Shown: piece by piece, positions 1 to 8,461 of the stretch
How the letters are laid out: each line of letters begins with the position of its first letter
How positions within the stretch are numbered: position 1 is the stretch's first letter
Assembly: GCA_963696495.1 (NCBI GenBank)
Contig: CAVOKJ010000002.1
Location: 1,550,001-1,614,000, forward strand
Direction of reading: 5' to 3'
DNA: 64,000 nt
Source: Bog-756 sp963696495
Lineage (GTDB): Bacteria > Actinomycetota > Acidimicrobiia > Acidimicrobiales > RAAP-2
The notes under the pieces: generated by a model
Seen by the model: the letters and a program-made list of their open reading frames with translations, nothing else
Databases searched by the model: none
Told to the model about the DNA's origin: nothing
Translations under genes and position numbers: made by a program

Positions 1-420
1 CCAGAACAGCCCGAAGGACACGACGTTGGCGGCGAGGACCACGATGGTCTGGTCGAAGTGGCTCAGGTGGTGCTCGATCCCGATGTGCCGGGCCACGGCG
101 GCACCACCGATCGACACCAGGATGCCAGCGGCGGACATCACCCAGAACGGGACGATCTCCTTCATGAGGTGGGACCGGCCACCCTTGCCCCACACCCACA
201 TCCGGTTGAGGTAGTACGAGGGCACGGTGGCGACCACGTTGGCGAACACCGTGCTGGCGATCTCACCCCACAGGTGCAGGACCCCGAACACCAGGGCCAG
301 GACGGCGAACGAGACGATCGTCGAGATGACCGACACCATCGTGTACCGGATCACCTGCCTCGCCTCGGGCGTGTGCCGCCTCTGCCACAGGTGCTCGACG
401 CGCTGGGTCAGACCACTCAT
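1..420 (-). CDS. GtrA-like membrane protein (3' end cut by window edge)
   Basis: Reading the minus strand from 420 gives an open frame of 140 codons that runs off the window without a stop. It shows about four hydrophobic segments (near residues 25-47, 55-77, 89-110 and 124-140) and the short motif LNRMWVWG between the second and third, as in GtrA/DPMS-like polytopic proteins. Members of the family are thought to help move lipid-linked sugars across the membrane for cell-surface polysaccharides. The ATG at 420 is chosen over one at 441 because a TAAGGT hexamer lies 7 bases before it, the leaderless arrangement seen repeatedly in this window. The flipped substrate cannot be told from the sequence. 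Confidence 0.8.
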   Translation of the reverse strand, partial: MSGLTQRVEHLWQRRHTPEARQVIRYTMVSVISTIVSFAVLALVFGVLHLWGEIASTVFANVVATVPSYYLNRMWVWGKGGRSHLMKEIVPFWVMSAAGILVSIGGAAVARHIGIEHHLSHFDQTIVVLAANVVSFGLFW

Positions 421-427
421 CAGGGAA

Positions 428-433
428 ACCTTA
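428..433 (-). promoter_or_regulatory. -10 element of the GtrA-like gene (leaderless type)
   Basis: TAAGGT read on the minus strand, followed by 7 bases and the ATG at 420. Transcription would start at or next to the start codon. No clear -35 was identified. Confidence 0.4.
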
Positions 434-514
434 GCCGTCATGGGTCCGCACGGCCCTTCGCCCGGGCCGTCGTCCCCGGCCCGGGGCGTGGGTCCGTTGG
501 GTCAGACGCCCAGC

Positions 515-1687
515 TCAGAGGGCATTGGCCCTCGCCACGCCACCGAACCAGGCCGCGCTCGGCTTCGGGTGCCGCTCGAAGGTCCGCCGGTCGGCGGCGA
601 CCAGCCCGAAGGTCGGCCGGTAGCCCAGCACCCACTCGAAGTTGTCGAGCAGGCTCCAGTAGAAGTACCCGCGCACGTCGATCCCGTCGCCGAGGCAGCG
701 CCCCAGCCCGGTCAGGGCCCGGCGGACGTACTGGATCCGGGCCGTGTCGTCCTCGGTGCCGATGCCGTTCTCCGTGACGTAGACCGGCAGCCCACCGGTC
801 TTGAGCGCGGCCCGGCGGACGGTGGCCTCGAGCGCCTCGGGCCAGAACTCGTAGCCCATCTGGGTGCGCGGGACCCCCGCCGCCCCCTCGAGCGGCCCGT
901 CCGGGCCGACCCGCATCCGGGTGTAGGTCTGCACCCCGACGAAGTCGTCCCCTCCGGTGGCCTCGAGGAACACGTCCTCGGACGGCCGCCGCAGCCGTTC
1001 CAGCCACTCCTCACCCCCCGGCTGCAGCTGGTAGTCGGTCATCGACAGCGTCAGCCCGACCGGCGCCGCCCCGGGTCCCGACCGGATGGCATCGACGGCC
1101 AACCGGTGGGCGGTGACCAGGGCCCGGTTGACGGCGTCCCGGCGGCTCCGGTCCCGGACGCGCGGCGGGAAGAGGCCGAGTCGCCACCCCATCGTCGACA
1201 CCACGTTGGGCTCGTTGATCGTGCAGGCCATGCCGAGGAGGTCTCCGAGGTGGCCCACCACCCGTTCGCAGTACCGGGCGAAGCGGTCGGGCGCCTGGGC
1301 GTACTCCCAGCACCCGGCGGCGGCCAGCCACCGGGGATGGGTGAAGTGGTGGAAGGTGACGACCGGCCGGACGCCTCGCTCGTGGCAGGCGGCCGCCATC
1401 CGCCGGTAGTGGTCGAGCGCCACCGTCGAGAACTCGCCCTCCTCGGGCTCGATGCGGCTCCACTCCAGCGAGAACCGGTAGGCGGACAGGCCCAGCCCGG
1501 CTACCAGGTCGATGTCCTCGGTATAGCGGTTGAACGAGTCGCAGGCATCACCACTCACGTCGAGGCACCCTGACGTCGGGTCGTGCTCGAAGGCCCACCA
1601 GTCGTTGTTGACGTTGCCGCCCTCGATCTGGTGGGCGGCCGTGGCCGTCCCCCAGACGAAGCGGTCGGGGAAGGTGAGGGCGGCCAT
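515..1687 (-). CDS. family 1 glycoside hydrolase (beta-glucosidase type)
   Basis: This 390-residue protein has the GH1 fold signatures in order: FVWGTATAAHQIEG at residues 10-23, the acid/base motif TINEPN with Glu159, and the nucleophile motif VTENG with Glu306 followed by YWSLLDNFEW. GH1 enzymes remove beta-linked glucose or galactose from the non-reducing end of oligosaccharides and glycosides. It is somewhat shorter than the usual 440-480 residues. No signal peptide is visible, so it should be cytoplasmic. The ATG at 1687 directly precedes the conserved N-terminus, and TACGGT lies 7 bases upstream, suggesting a leaderless mRNA. Substrate preference cannot be read from the sequence. Confidence 0.93.
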   Translation of the reverse strand: MAALTFPDRFVWGTATAAHQIEGGNVNNDWWAFEHDPTSGCLDVSGDACDSFNRYTEDIDLVAGLGLSAYRFSLEWSRIEPEEGEFSTVALDHYRRMAAACHERGVRPVVTFHHFTHPRWLAAAGCWEYAQAPDRFARYCERVVGHLGDLLGMACTINEPNVVSTMGWRLGLFPPRVRDRSRRDAVNRALVTAHRLAVDAIRSGPGAAPVGLTLSMTDYQLQPGGEEWLERLRRPSEDVFLEATGGDDFVGVQTYTRMRVGPDGPLEGAAGVPRTQMGYEFWPEALEATVRRAALKTGGLPVYVTENGIGTEDDTARIQYVRRALTGLGRCLGDGIDVRGYFYWSLLDNFEWVLGYRPTFGLVAADRRTFERHPKPSAAWFGGVARANAL

Positions 1688-1694
1688 GGTCGGA

Positions 1695-1700
1695 ACCGTA
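1695..1700 (-). promoter_or_regulatory. -10 element of the GH1 gene (leaderless type)
   Basis: TACGGT on the minus strand, 7 bases before the ATG at 1687. It matches the TAnnnT pattern shared by many starts in the window. Confidence 0.5.
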
Positions 1701-1793
1701 GCGGGGCCGGGGCCGGGTCCGGGGACGACGGCGCGGGGCGACGGCACCCCCCGTCCTCGGCGGCCCGGCCGACCGGGATGAGAGGATGGGGGC

Positions 1794-2654
1794 GTGAGCG
1801 ATGCCCTCGAATTCCTCGTCGACCTACTCGATCTCGAGCCCATCGAGGTCAACATCTTCCGTGGCGTGAACCCGAACGAGGAGCGCCAGCGGGTGTTCGG
1901 TGGTCAGGTCGCCGCCCAGTCGCTGATGGCCGCCGGCCGGACGGTGGAGATCGGCCGGCCCCACTCCCTGCACGCCTATTTCCTGCGGCCGGGGGACCCG
2001 ACGGTCCCCATCCTCTACGAGGTGGACCGCATCCGGGACGGGCGGTCGTTCACCACCCGCCGGGTCGTGGCCATCCAGCACGGGCGGGCCATCTTCAACC
2101 TGTCGGCCTCCTTCCACGTCGACGAGCCGGGGCTGTCCCACCAGTTCCCGATGCCCGACGTCCCCGACCCCGACAGCCTCGAGTCGCTGGTCACCAGGCT
2201 CGAGCCCTACCGCGAGTCACTGGGCGACTGGTTCGCCAAGCCCCATCCGATCGACCAGCGCCCCATCGGCGAGCTCCCCTACAGCCGGTCGGCCAGCAAG
2301 GAGCCGATCCAGCGGCTGTGGATCCGGGCCGACGGCACCCTCCCCGACGACCCCTTGCTGCACGCCTGCATCGCCGCCTACGCCTCGGACATGTCCCTGT
2401 TCGACACCATGCTGGCCCCCCACGACGTGACCTGGGACGATGCCGACTTCATGGGCGCCAGCCTCGACCACTGCATGTGGTTCCACCGCCCGTTCCGGGC
2501 GGACGAGTGGCTGCTCTACGACATGGACAGCCCGACGGCGGACGGTGCCCGCGGACTGGCCCGTGGCTTCCTGTTCACGAGGGAGGGCACGCTGGTGGTC
2601 TCGCTCGTCCAAGAGGGCCTGATGCGCAAGGTGCCCCGACGGCCCGCCGGTTGA
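1794..2654 (+). CDS. tesB: acyl-CoA thioesterase II
   Basis: The 286-residue product has the two-hotdog layout of TesB enzymes. The first domain contains VFGGQVAAQSLMAAGRTV near residues 34-51, HSLHAYFLRPGDP near 57-69 and YEVDRIRDGRSF. The second has SLDHCMWFHRPFRADEWLLYD near 219-239 followed by ARGLARGFLFTREGTLV. TesB hydrolyses a broad range of acyl-CoAs to free acid and CoA and is thought to relieve acyl-CoA overload. Its length equals the family norm. The start is GTG at 1794. It is transcribed divergently from the GH1 gene and convergently with citrate synthase, 29 bases away. Confidence 0.95.
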   Translation: MSDALEFLVDLLDLEPIEVNIFRGVNPNEERQRVFGGQVAAQSLMAAGRTVEIGRPHSLHAYFLRPGDPTVPILYEVDRIRDGRSFTTRRVVAIQHGRAIFNLSASFHVDEPGLSHQFPMPDVPDPDSLESLVTRLEPYRESLGDWFAKPHPIDQRPIGELPYSRSASKEPIQRLWIRADGTLPDDPLLHACIAAYASDMSLFDTMLAPHDVTWDDADFMGASLDHCMWFHRPFRADEWLLYDMDSPTADGARGLARGFLFTREGTLVVSLVQEGLMRKVPRRPAG

Positions 2655-2683
2655 CCGACGGGGACCCGGCCCCGGCCGCAGCG

Positions 2684-3955
2684 CTAGCGGGAGCCGATGG
2701 GGACGTAGTCGCGTGAGCCGTCCCCGATGTACAGCTGACGGGGACGGGCGATCTTCGAGTCCTGGTCGAGCATCTCCTGCCAATGGGCCAGCCAGCCCGC
2801 CGTCCGCGGGATGGCGAACAGCACGGGGAACATCTCGAGCGGGAAGCCCATGGCCTGGTAGATGAGGCCCGAGTAGAAGTCCACGTTGGGGTAGAGCTTG
2901 CGCGAGATGAAGTAGTCGTCGGAGAGGGCGATCTCCTCGAGCTTCAGGGCGATGTCGAGCAGGGGGTTCTTGCCGGTGACCGAGAACACCTCGTCCGCCG
3001 TCTTCTTGATGATCGTCGCCCGCGGGTCGTAGCTCTTGTAGACACGGTGGCCGAAGCCCTGGAGCCGGCCTCCGGACCCCTCCTTGACCGAACGGATGAA
3101 GGGCTCGACGTTGTCGAGGGAGCCGATCTCGGTGAGCATGCGGATGACCGCCTCGTTCGCCCCCCCGTGACGGGGACCGTACAGTGCCGCCGCCGCCGCG
3201 GCGGTGGCCGAGTACGGGTCGGCGTGGGACGAGCCGACGACCCGCATGGCGGTGGTCGAGCAGTTCTGCTCGTGGTCGGCGTGGAGGATGAACAGGATGT
3301 CGAGGGCCCTCGCCAGGGTGGGATCGGCGTCGAACCGTGGCTCGGCGATCTTCCACATCATGGAGAGGAAGTTCGAGGTGAACGGCAGCGAGTTGTCGGG
3401 GTACACAAAGGGCATGCCGACGCTGAACCGGTGGGCGGCCGCCGCCAGGGTCGGCATCTTGGCGATCAGCCGGATGATCTGCTTGTTGCGCGAGTCGACG
3501 TCGAAGATGTCCTTGGCGTCGAGATAGAAGGTGGAGAGGGCGGCTACCGCCGACACCAGCATCCCCATGGGGTGGGCGTCGTAGTGGAAGCCCTCGAGGA
3601 AGCGCTTGCGCACGTTCTCGTGGATGAACGTGTGCAGGGTGATCTCGCGTTCCCAGGTCTCGAACTGGTCGGCGGTGGGAAGCTCGCCGTTCAATAGCAG
3701 ATAGGCCACCTCGAGGTAGGTCGAGCTCTCGGCCAGCTGCTCGATGGGGTAGCCCCGGTACCGGAGGATCCCCTCCTCGCCGTCCAGATAGGTGATGGCG
3801 CTCTCGCAGGCCGCGGTGGAGACAAACCCGGGGTCGTAGAACCACACGCCCGGCAACAGCTTCCCCCACTGGGCGGCGGAGATGCCCCCGTTCTCGAACG
3901 GGATCTCGAGAGACTCGCCGGTGCGGTTGTCGGTGATCGTGATGCTCTCGGCCAC
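2684..3955 (-). CDS. gltA: citrate synthase, type I-like
   Basis: The 423-residue protein condenses oxaloacetate and acetyl-CoA in the TCA cycle. The catalytic residues are visible: His228 in ILHADHEQN, His263 in GPRHGGANE and the aspartate of NVDFYSG near residue 355. GFGHRVYKSYDPR (residues 300-312) binds substrate. N-terminal sheet residues before position 45 and the overall length match the hexameric, NADH-sensitive type I enzymes, though regulation is inference. It starts at GTG 3955 with AGAAGGG 8 bases upstream. In this window it would also feed acetyl-CoA handling by the ethylmalonyl-CoA genes further on. Confidence 0.97.
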   Translation of the reverse strand: MAESITITDNRTGESLEIPFENGGISAAQWGKLLPGVWFYDPGFVSTAACESAITYLDGEEGILRYRGYPIEQLAESSTYLEVAYLLLNGELPTADQFETWEREITLHTFIHENVRKRFLEGFHYDAHPMGMLVSAVAALSTFYLDAKDIFDVDSRNKQIIRLIAKMPTLAAAAHRFSVGMPFVYPDNSLPFTSNFLSMMWKIAEPRFDADPTLARALDILFILHADHEQNCSTTAMRVVGSSHADPYSATAAAAAALYGPRHGGANEAVIRMLTEIGSLDNVEPFIRSVKEGSGGRLQGFGHRVYKSYDPRATIIKKTADEVFSVTGKNPLLDIALKLEEIALSDDYFISRKLYPNVDFYSGLIYQAMGFPLEMFPVLFAIPRTAGWLAHWQEMLDQDSKIARPRQLYIGDGSRDYVPIGSR

Positions 3956-4096
3956 GGGTCAGACCCTTCTGTCGTCTCTCGTCCTGTCCGGCCAATCCTA
4001 GTTCCAGACCCCTCGGACCTGACCAACCGGCCATGACCGGTGTCCGCCGGGTTCACCCCGCCCGGCGGACCGGAGGCCCGACCCTCCGTGCTCCCG

Positions 4097-5323
4097 TCAC
4101 CCGGTGATCTGCAGCAGGAACGCCTGGGAGGTACCGGCGGATCCGAATGGATTCGACATCTGGCTGACCGGAGCGGCGAGCGAGACCGTGAGGGTGTAGC
4201 GATGGCCACCGGCCACGGTCATCGGGGGGAGGGAGGGCGCCACCGATGACCCCGCGGGGACCGACACCTCGACACGGGCGCTGGCGCCCCGGGCTCCCGC
4301 CGGCGGGAGGGCGGTGCCGGCCGGGTCGGCCAGGGCCAACGTCTCGGTCACCGGGACGCCCGACTCGTCGACTGTCCCGCAGTTGGTGACGGTCAGGTCG
4401 ACGCCGACGGTGGCGGTCGGCGGCAGCACACTGGGCTGGCTGTCCGGCGCCGTCGACTGGGCGTACTTGGCGCAGCCCACCCCGATGGTGCCGGGACTGC
4501 CCGAGGCCACCGCCGGGGGCGAGAGGCCGACGGCGGTGATCACCAGCTGATGGAACGGGACCAGCGCCTGTGACTCGGCCAGGACGGGAGCGAACGCCGC
4601 CAGCCTGGTGGCCCCGAGCGGGGCCTCGGCCGCCGGGGAGGTGACCCATACCGACCGGGGCAGGCGGATGGGTCCCGGCTGGCGACGGGCCGTGGCGGCA
4701 ACCACCCGGTAGGCGGCGTCGGCACCTTCGAGCGCCCGCCCGACCGCTCCCATCGCCCTCGCCGTGGCCTCGGGGGACTGGAGGGGGACCGCCGCCGTCG
4801 AGGTCGGGGACGGTGGCGCTCCGGCGACGGGCAGCGGGGACATCCCGAGCAGTTGGTCGATGGCCGTCCGCAGGCCGGCGACGGCGGAGGCCCGGGTGGC
4901 CATCACCGCGGTGATGCCGCCGCTCACGTTCCCGGTGGGGTCGGGGGGGACCAGGCCGGCGGCCTGCGACGCCTGCTGGTCGGCCGCGCTCACCGCCTGG
5001 TCGAGGCCCTGTTGGATCTCGGCCCGCGCTGTCTTCCCGCCGGCGTCGGGCCACGGGTCGTTGGTCAGGTTCGGCGCCTCGTCCATCAGTGCGCCCAGCT
5101 GGGCGCCGGTGGCGTTGGAGGCGTCGACGACCCGCGTCGCCAGCGCGGCATAGCCCCGGTTGGTCGAGGCACGGTAGGCGCCGGACTGGGCGTTCACTTC
5201 GGCCAACGAGCCGATCACCACCACCGCTCCGAAGACGACCAGGACGACCCACAAGAGGGTTCTCCCCCAGGAGCGCCGGGAGACCGACCGGCTCCGACTC
5301 CGTCGTCGTCGGGCCCTCGGCAT
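4097..5323 (-). CDS. membrane-anchored extracytoplasmic protein, unknown function
   Basis: I do not recognise this 408-residue protein. It begins with a very basic stretch (about 12 Arg in the first 22 residues), followed by one membrane segment near residues 22-42, which predicts a cytoplasmic N-terminus and a large exported part. The middle is Ala/Gly/Pro-rich and helical in character. The last ~120 residues (from ATVGVDLTVTNCGTVDES) look like a beta-sandwich of the CARDB type: alternating hydrophobics, a theme of added conserved cysteines and the phrase VPAGSSVAPSLPPM. The ATG at 5323 is preceded by TATCGT at 7 bases. It sits between citrate synthase and the sulfoquinovose synthase, all on the minus strand. 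Confidence 0.75.
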   Translation of the reverse strand: MPRARRRRSRSRSVSRRSWGRTLLWVVLVVFGAVVVIGSLAEVNAQSGAYRASTNRGYAALATRVVDASNATGAQLGALMDEAPNLTNDPWPDAGGKTARAEIQQGLDQAVSAADQQASQAAGLVPPDPTGNVSGGITAVMATRASAVAGLRTAIDQLLGMSPLPVAGAPPSPTSTAAVPLQSPEATARAMGAVGRALEGADAAYRVVAATARRQPGPIRLPRSVWVTSPAAEAPLGATRLAAFAPVLAESQALVPFHQLVITAVGLSPPAVASGSPGTIGVGCAKYAQSTAPDSQPSVLPPTATVGVDLTVTNCGTVDESGVPVTETLALADPAGTALPPAGARGASARVEVSVPAGSSVAPSLPPMTVAGGHRYTLTVSLAAPVSQMSNPFGSAGTSQAFLLQITG

Positions 5324-5330
5324 CCCGACG

Positions 5331-5336
5331 ACGATA
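5331..5336 (-). promoter_or_regulatory. -10 element of the 4097-5323 gene (leaderless type)
   Basis: TATCGT on the minus strand, 7 bases before the ATG at 5323. Confidence 0.45.
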
Positions 5337-5401
5337 GTGCCGCCGGAGCTCCGGTGGTCCGGCAGGCGGCGCCGAGTTCGCCGCGGTCCGCCCGGCCGCC
5401 G

Positions 5402-6634
5402 TCAGTCCAGCGACGACTCCGTGACCTTGTGGTTGCCCTTGCCGTTCGAACTCGGATACCCGATGGACCCGGCGGTCAGGAGGCCGCTCGCCGTGCTCCG
5501 CCACTCGACGGTCGGGCGGATGGCGGCGACGTCCACGTTCGCCTTGTACTTGTCGGACACGGCCAGGATGGACTGCAGGACGGACGAGGTGAGGAGGTGG
5601 GGCACCAGGCCCAGGTCGAGCAGCTTGGTGTGGGCGGCCCGGTAGTAGTGCTCCTCCTTCTCCACCCGCGGGTCGGGCGAGTGGTCGATCACCGCGTCGC
5701 CGGCGAACTCGTCGGCCACCATGGCGGCCATCTCGTTGATGGAGTACGACTCGGTGAACTGATTGAACACCCGGAACTCACCACGGTCGGCGGGGTGCTC
5801 GATCGCCAGCTCGACACAGGCCAGCGTGTCGAGGATGTTCAGCATCCCGCGGGTCTGGCCGCCCGATCCGTAGACGGTCAGCGGATGACCGGTGACCGCC
5901 TGGACGCAGAACCGGTTGAGTACGGTCCCGAACACACCGTCGTAGTCGAACCGGGTGGCGAGCTCGGGATGCAGCACGGTCTCCTCGGTGTCGTGCCCGT
6001 AGACGATGCCCTGGTTCAGGTCGGTCGCCCGGATGCCCCAGATGCGGCAGGCGAACATGATGTTGGCGCTGTCGTGGACCTTGGAGAGGTGATAGAAGGA
6101 CCCGGGCTGCTTCGGGTAGGGCATCACGTCGGTGCGGCCCTTGTGGGTGATCTCGATGAACCCCTCTTCGATGTCGATGTTGGGCGTCCCGTACTCGCCC
6201 ATCGTGCCCAGCTTCACCAGATGGATGTCGCGGTCCTTCTCGGCGATGGAGTAGAGCAGGTTGAGCGTGCCGGCCACGTTGTTCATCTGGGTGTACACGG
6301 CGTGCTTCCGGTCGATCATGGAGTAGGGCGCCGATCGCTGCTCCGCGAAGTGGACGACGGCTTCGGGCTCGAAGGCGTCGAGTGTCTCGTCCACGAAGGT
6401 GGCGTCGGTCAGGTCACCGACGAACAACTCGATGGAGAGTCCCGAGATCTCCTGCCAACGACGCACCCGCTGCTGCAGGCTGACGATGGGCACGAGGCTC
6501 TCGACCCCCATCTCGAGGTCGTAGCCGCGCCTGGCGAAGTTGTCGACGACACCGACCCGGTGTCCGCGACGCGACAGGTAGAGCGCCGTCGGCCAACCGA
6601 GGTAGCCGTCACCTCCGAGTACCAGAATGTCCAC
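5402..6634 (-). CDS. sqdB: UDP-sulfoquinovose synthase (SQD1/SqdB family)
   Basis: This 410-residue short-chain dehydrogenase follows plant SQD1 closely, as recalled. It has GGDGYLG near residue 7, HFAEQRSAPYSMIDR (95-109), LVKLGTMGEYGTPNIDIEEG (139-158), SFYHLSKVHDS (179-189) and GIRATDLNQGIVYG (200-213). Thr144, Tyr181 and Lys185 align with the catalytic Thr-Tyr-Lys of SQD1 within one position. The family converts UDP-glucose and sulfite to UDP-sulfoquinovose for the sulfolipid SQDG or sulfoquinovosyl glycans. The sulfoquinovosyltransferase is not in the window. A GTG at 6634 has AGAGGA 8 bases upstream and is preferred; GTG at 6640 or ATG at 6697 would add residues without homology. Confidence 0.92.
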   Translation of the reverse strand: MDILVLGGDGYLGWPTALYLSRRGHRVGVVDNFARRGYDLEMGVESLVPIVSLQQRVRRWQEISGLSIELFVGDLTDATFVDETLDAFEPEAVVHFAEQRSAPYSMIDRKHAVYTQMNNVAGTLNLLYSIAEKDRDIHLVKLGTMGEYGTPNIDIEEGFIEITHKGRTDVMPYPKQPGSFYHLSKVHDSANIMFACRIWGIRATDLNQGIVYGHDTEETVLHPELATRFDYDGVFGTVLNRFCVQAVTGHPLTVYGSGGQTRGMLNILDTLACVELAIEHPADRGEFRVFNQFTESYSINEMAAMVADEFAGDAVIDHSPDPRVEKEEHYYRAAHTKLLDLGLVPHLLTSSVLQSILAVSDKYKANVDVAAIRPTVEWRSTASGLLTAGSIGYPSSNGKGNHKVTESSLD

Positions 6635-6831
6635 GTCCACTGTCCTCTCGTCGAGTCTCTTCGCACCGGGCTGCGGCGCCGGCGCTATGACCGACAACTA
6701 TTACCCGTGCGAGCTTGGAATGAACTGAGAACGCACCGAATGCTCGATCTTCTAACCAAACCCTAAGGTACAAGACGGTGACGCCCGGGTGGGGGTTCGT
6801 CGCCGGTGAGCGCGGGTGGGGACCCGGAGCG

Positions 6832-8286
6832 TCAGTCGTCCGTCGATCCCGTGGCCAACAGCTCGGTGATCTCGACCGGGTCGTCGAGGAGCGGTAGCGC
6901 CAACGTCGGAGTGGTCAGTTCGGGAGACTGCAGCGCCCTCGTCGACGCTTCGACGGGACCCGGGTGGGTGAGTTCCTTCTCCCCGGCGCCGACCACGCCC
7001 ATCTCGACGAACCGGCGGGCCGTGACCAGGACCCTGCCCTCCAGGGAGCCGATCGCCTTGTTGTAGGCGGACACCGCGCTGTTGAGGCCCTTGCCCACAC
7101 CGGCGAAGTGGTCACCGAGGACCGAGAGCCGTTGGTAGAGCTCGGCGCCGAGCAGTTGCACCTCGCGCGCGTTCTCCGCCAGCGCGTCCTGCTGCCAGCC
7201 GTAGGCGACGGCGCGGAGCAGGGCGATCAACGACGTCGGCGTGGCCAGCAGCACATGGTTGGCCACGGCGTACTCCATGAGCCCGGGCTCGTGCTCGAGC
7301 GCCGCGGTCAGGAGCGGGTCCCCGGGGATGAAGGCCACCACGAACTCGGGCGACGGGTCGACCCGCTTCCAGTACTCCTTCTTCGACAGGGCGTCCACGT
7401 GGGCCTTCATCTGCCGCCCGTGACTGGCCAGATGACTCCGGCGCACCGACTCGTCATCCGCCTCGTTGGCGTCGAGGAAGGCCTGCATCGGCACCTTGGC
7501 GTCGACCGCCACGTTCTTGCCACCGGGAAGGTGGACCACCATGTCGGGGCGCATCCGGCCGGAGTCGGCATCGGACGTCACCTGCTCGTCGAAGTCGCAG
7601 TGCTCGAGCATGCCGGCCATCTCCACCACACGCCGCAGCTGCAACTCACCCCAGCGGCCACGCGTCTGCGGGGAGCGGAGGGCGGTGACGAGGTTGCGGG
7701 TCTCCTTCTGCAACTGGTCGTGCGACGTGGAGAGGTGCTTCATCTGCTCCGTCAACCCGGTGTAGGCCCGCTGGCGCTCCACTTCGAGCCGTTGCATCCC
7801 CACCTCGTACTTGCCGAGCTGTTCGCCGATCGGCTTCAGCAGTTGCTCGATGGCCTCCTGCCGCTTGGCCAGCTCACCGTCCGCCGCCTGTCGGGTCTCC
7901 TTGAGCTTGGTGTCGGCGAGCTGGAGGAACTGCTCGTTGTTCTGCTGCAGGGCCACGTGGGAGAGCCGGGCGAACTCGCCCGTCAGCTGGGCACGGGTCT
8001 CTTCGAACGCGGCCGCCCGCTGCTCGGACGCCTGGCGCTCGTGGTCGAGCTCGGTGGTGAGCCGGGCAGCGGACGCCTCGAGCGAGTTCACCCGGCGCTG
8101 CTCCTCGGCCAGTGCAGCCTGGAGGCCCTGCACCTCGCCAGTCAGGATCTCGCCCCGGGCCAAGGCGTCGCCCAGGCGGGCCTCGGCCGTACGCGCCGCC
8201 GTCACCTGGCTGGAGCGGGCCAGCAGGCCCACCACGACACCGAGTACGGCCCCGACGAGCAGCCCAACGATGAGTCCGGTGATCAT
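6832..8286 (-). CDS. rmuC: DNA recombination protein RmuC
   Basis: The 484-residue product has one N-terminal membrane segment (residues 2-23), a long coiled coil rich in Glu, Arg and Ala (about 25-200), and then the RmuC domain with RGRWGELQLRRVVEMAGM, MRPDMVVHLPGGKNVAVDAKVPM and YAVANHVLLATPTSLIALLR. The conserved Asp and Lys of VAVDAKVP resemble a PD-(D/E)XK nuclease core. RmuC limits inversions at short inverted repeats and was linked to phage defence in some bacteria. The ATG at 8286 has GAGGAGGA upstream. An upstream in-frame extension to 8571 lacks homology and overlaps the divergent ndh gene. Confidence 0.93.
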   Translation of the reverse strand: MITGLIVGLLVGAVLGVVVGLLARSSQVTAARTAEARLGDALARGEILTGEVQGLQAALAEEQRRVNSLEASAARLTTELDHERQASEQRAAAFEETRAQLTGEFARLSHVALQQNNEQFLQLADTKLKETRQAADGELAKRQEAIEQLLKPIGEQLGKYEVGMQRLEVERQRAYTGLTEQMKHLSTSHDQLQKETRNLVTALRSPQTRGRWGELQLRRVVEMAGMLEHCDFDEQVTSDADSGRMRPDMVVHLPGGKNVAVDAKVPMQAFLDANEADDESVRRSHLASHGRQMKAHVDALSKKEYWKRVDPSPEFVVAFIPGDPLLTAALEHEPGLMEYAVANHVLLATPTSLIALLRAVAYGWQQDALAENAREVQLLGAELYQRLSVLGDHFAGVGKGLNSAVSAYNKAIGSLEGRVLVTARRFVEMGVVGAGEKELTHPGPVEASTRALQSPELTTPTLALPLLDDPVEITELLATGSTDD

Positions 8287-8461
8287 GACGAGTCCTCCTC
8301 GAGTCCCAAAGACCCTCTTCGGGCCGCGTGTCGGGCGCGGGCCCCTGCGGCCAGCGTACCGAGGGGGTGTGCCATGGCTGGGGGACGCCCGGCTCCGAGG
8401 CGGACAACTCCTGGTGGGAAGGGCCACGCCCGGACCTGGACCGGTGTGCCAGCATGGCCCC

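Noticed and set aside
4853..6766. 637-codon plus-strand frame over the sulfoquinovose synthase
   Set aside because: Antisense shadow with His/Val/Gly-rich product; the minus strand carries the recognised enzyme.
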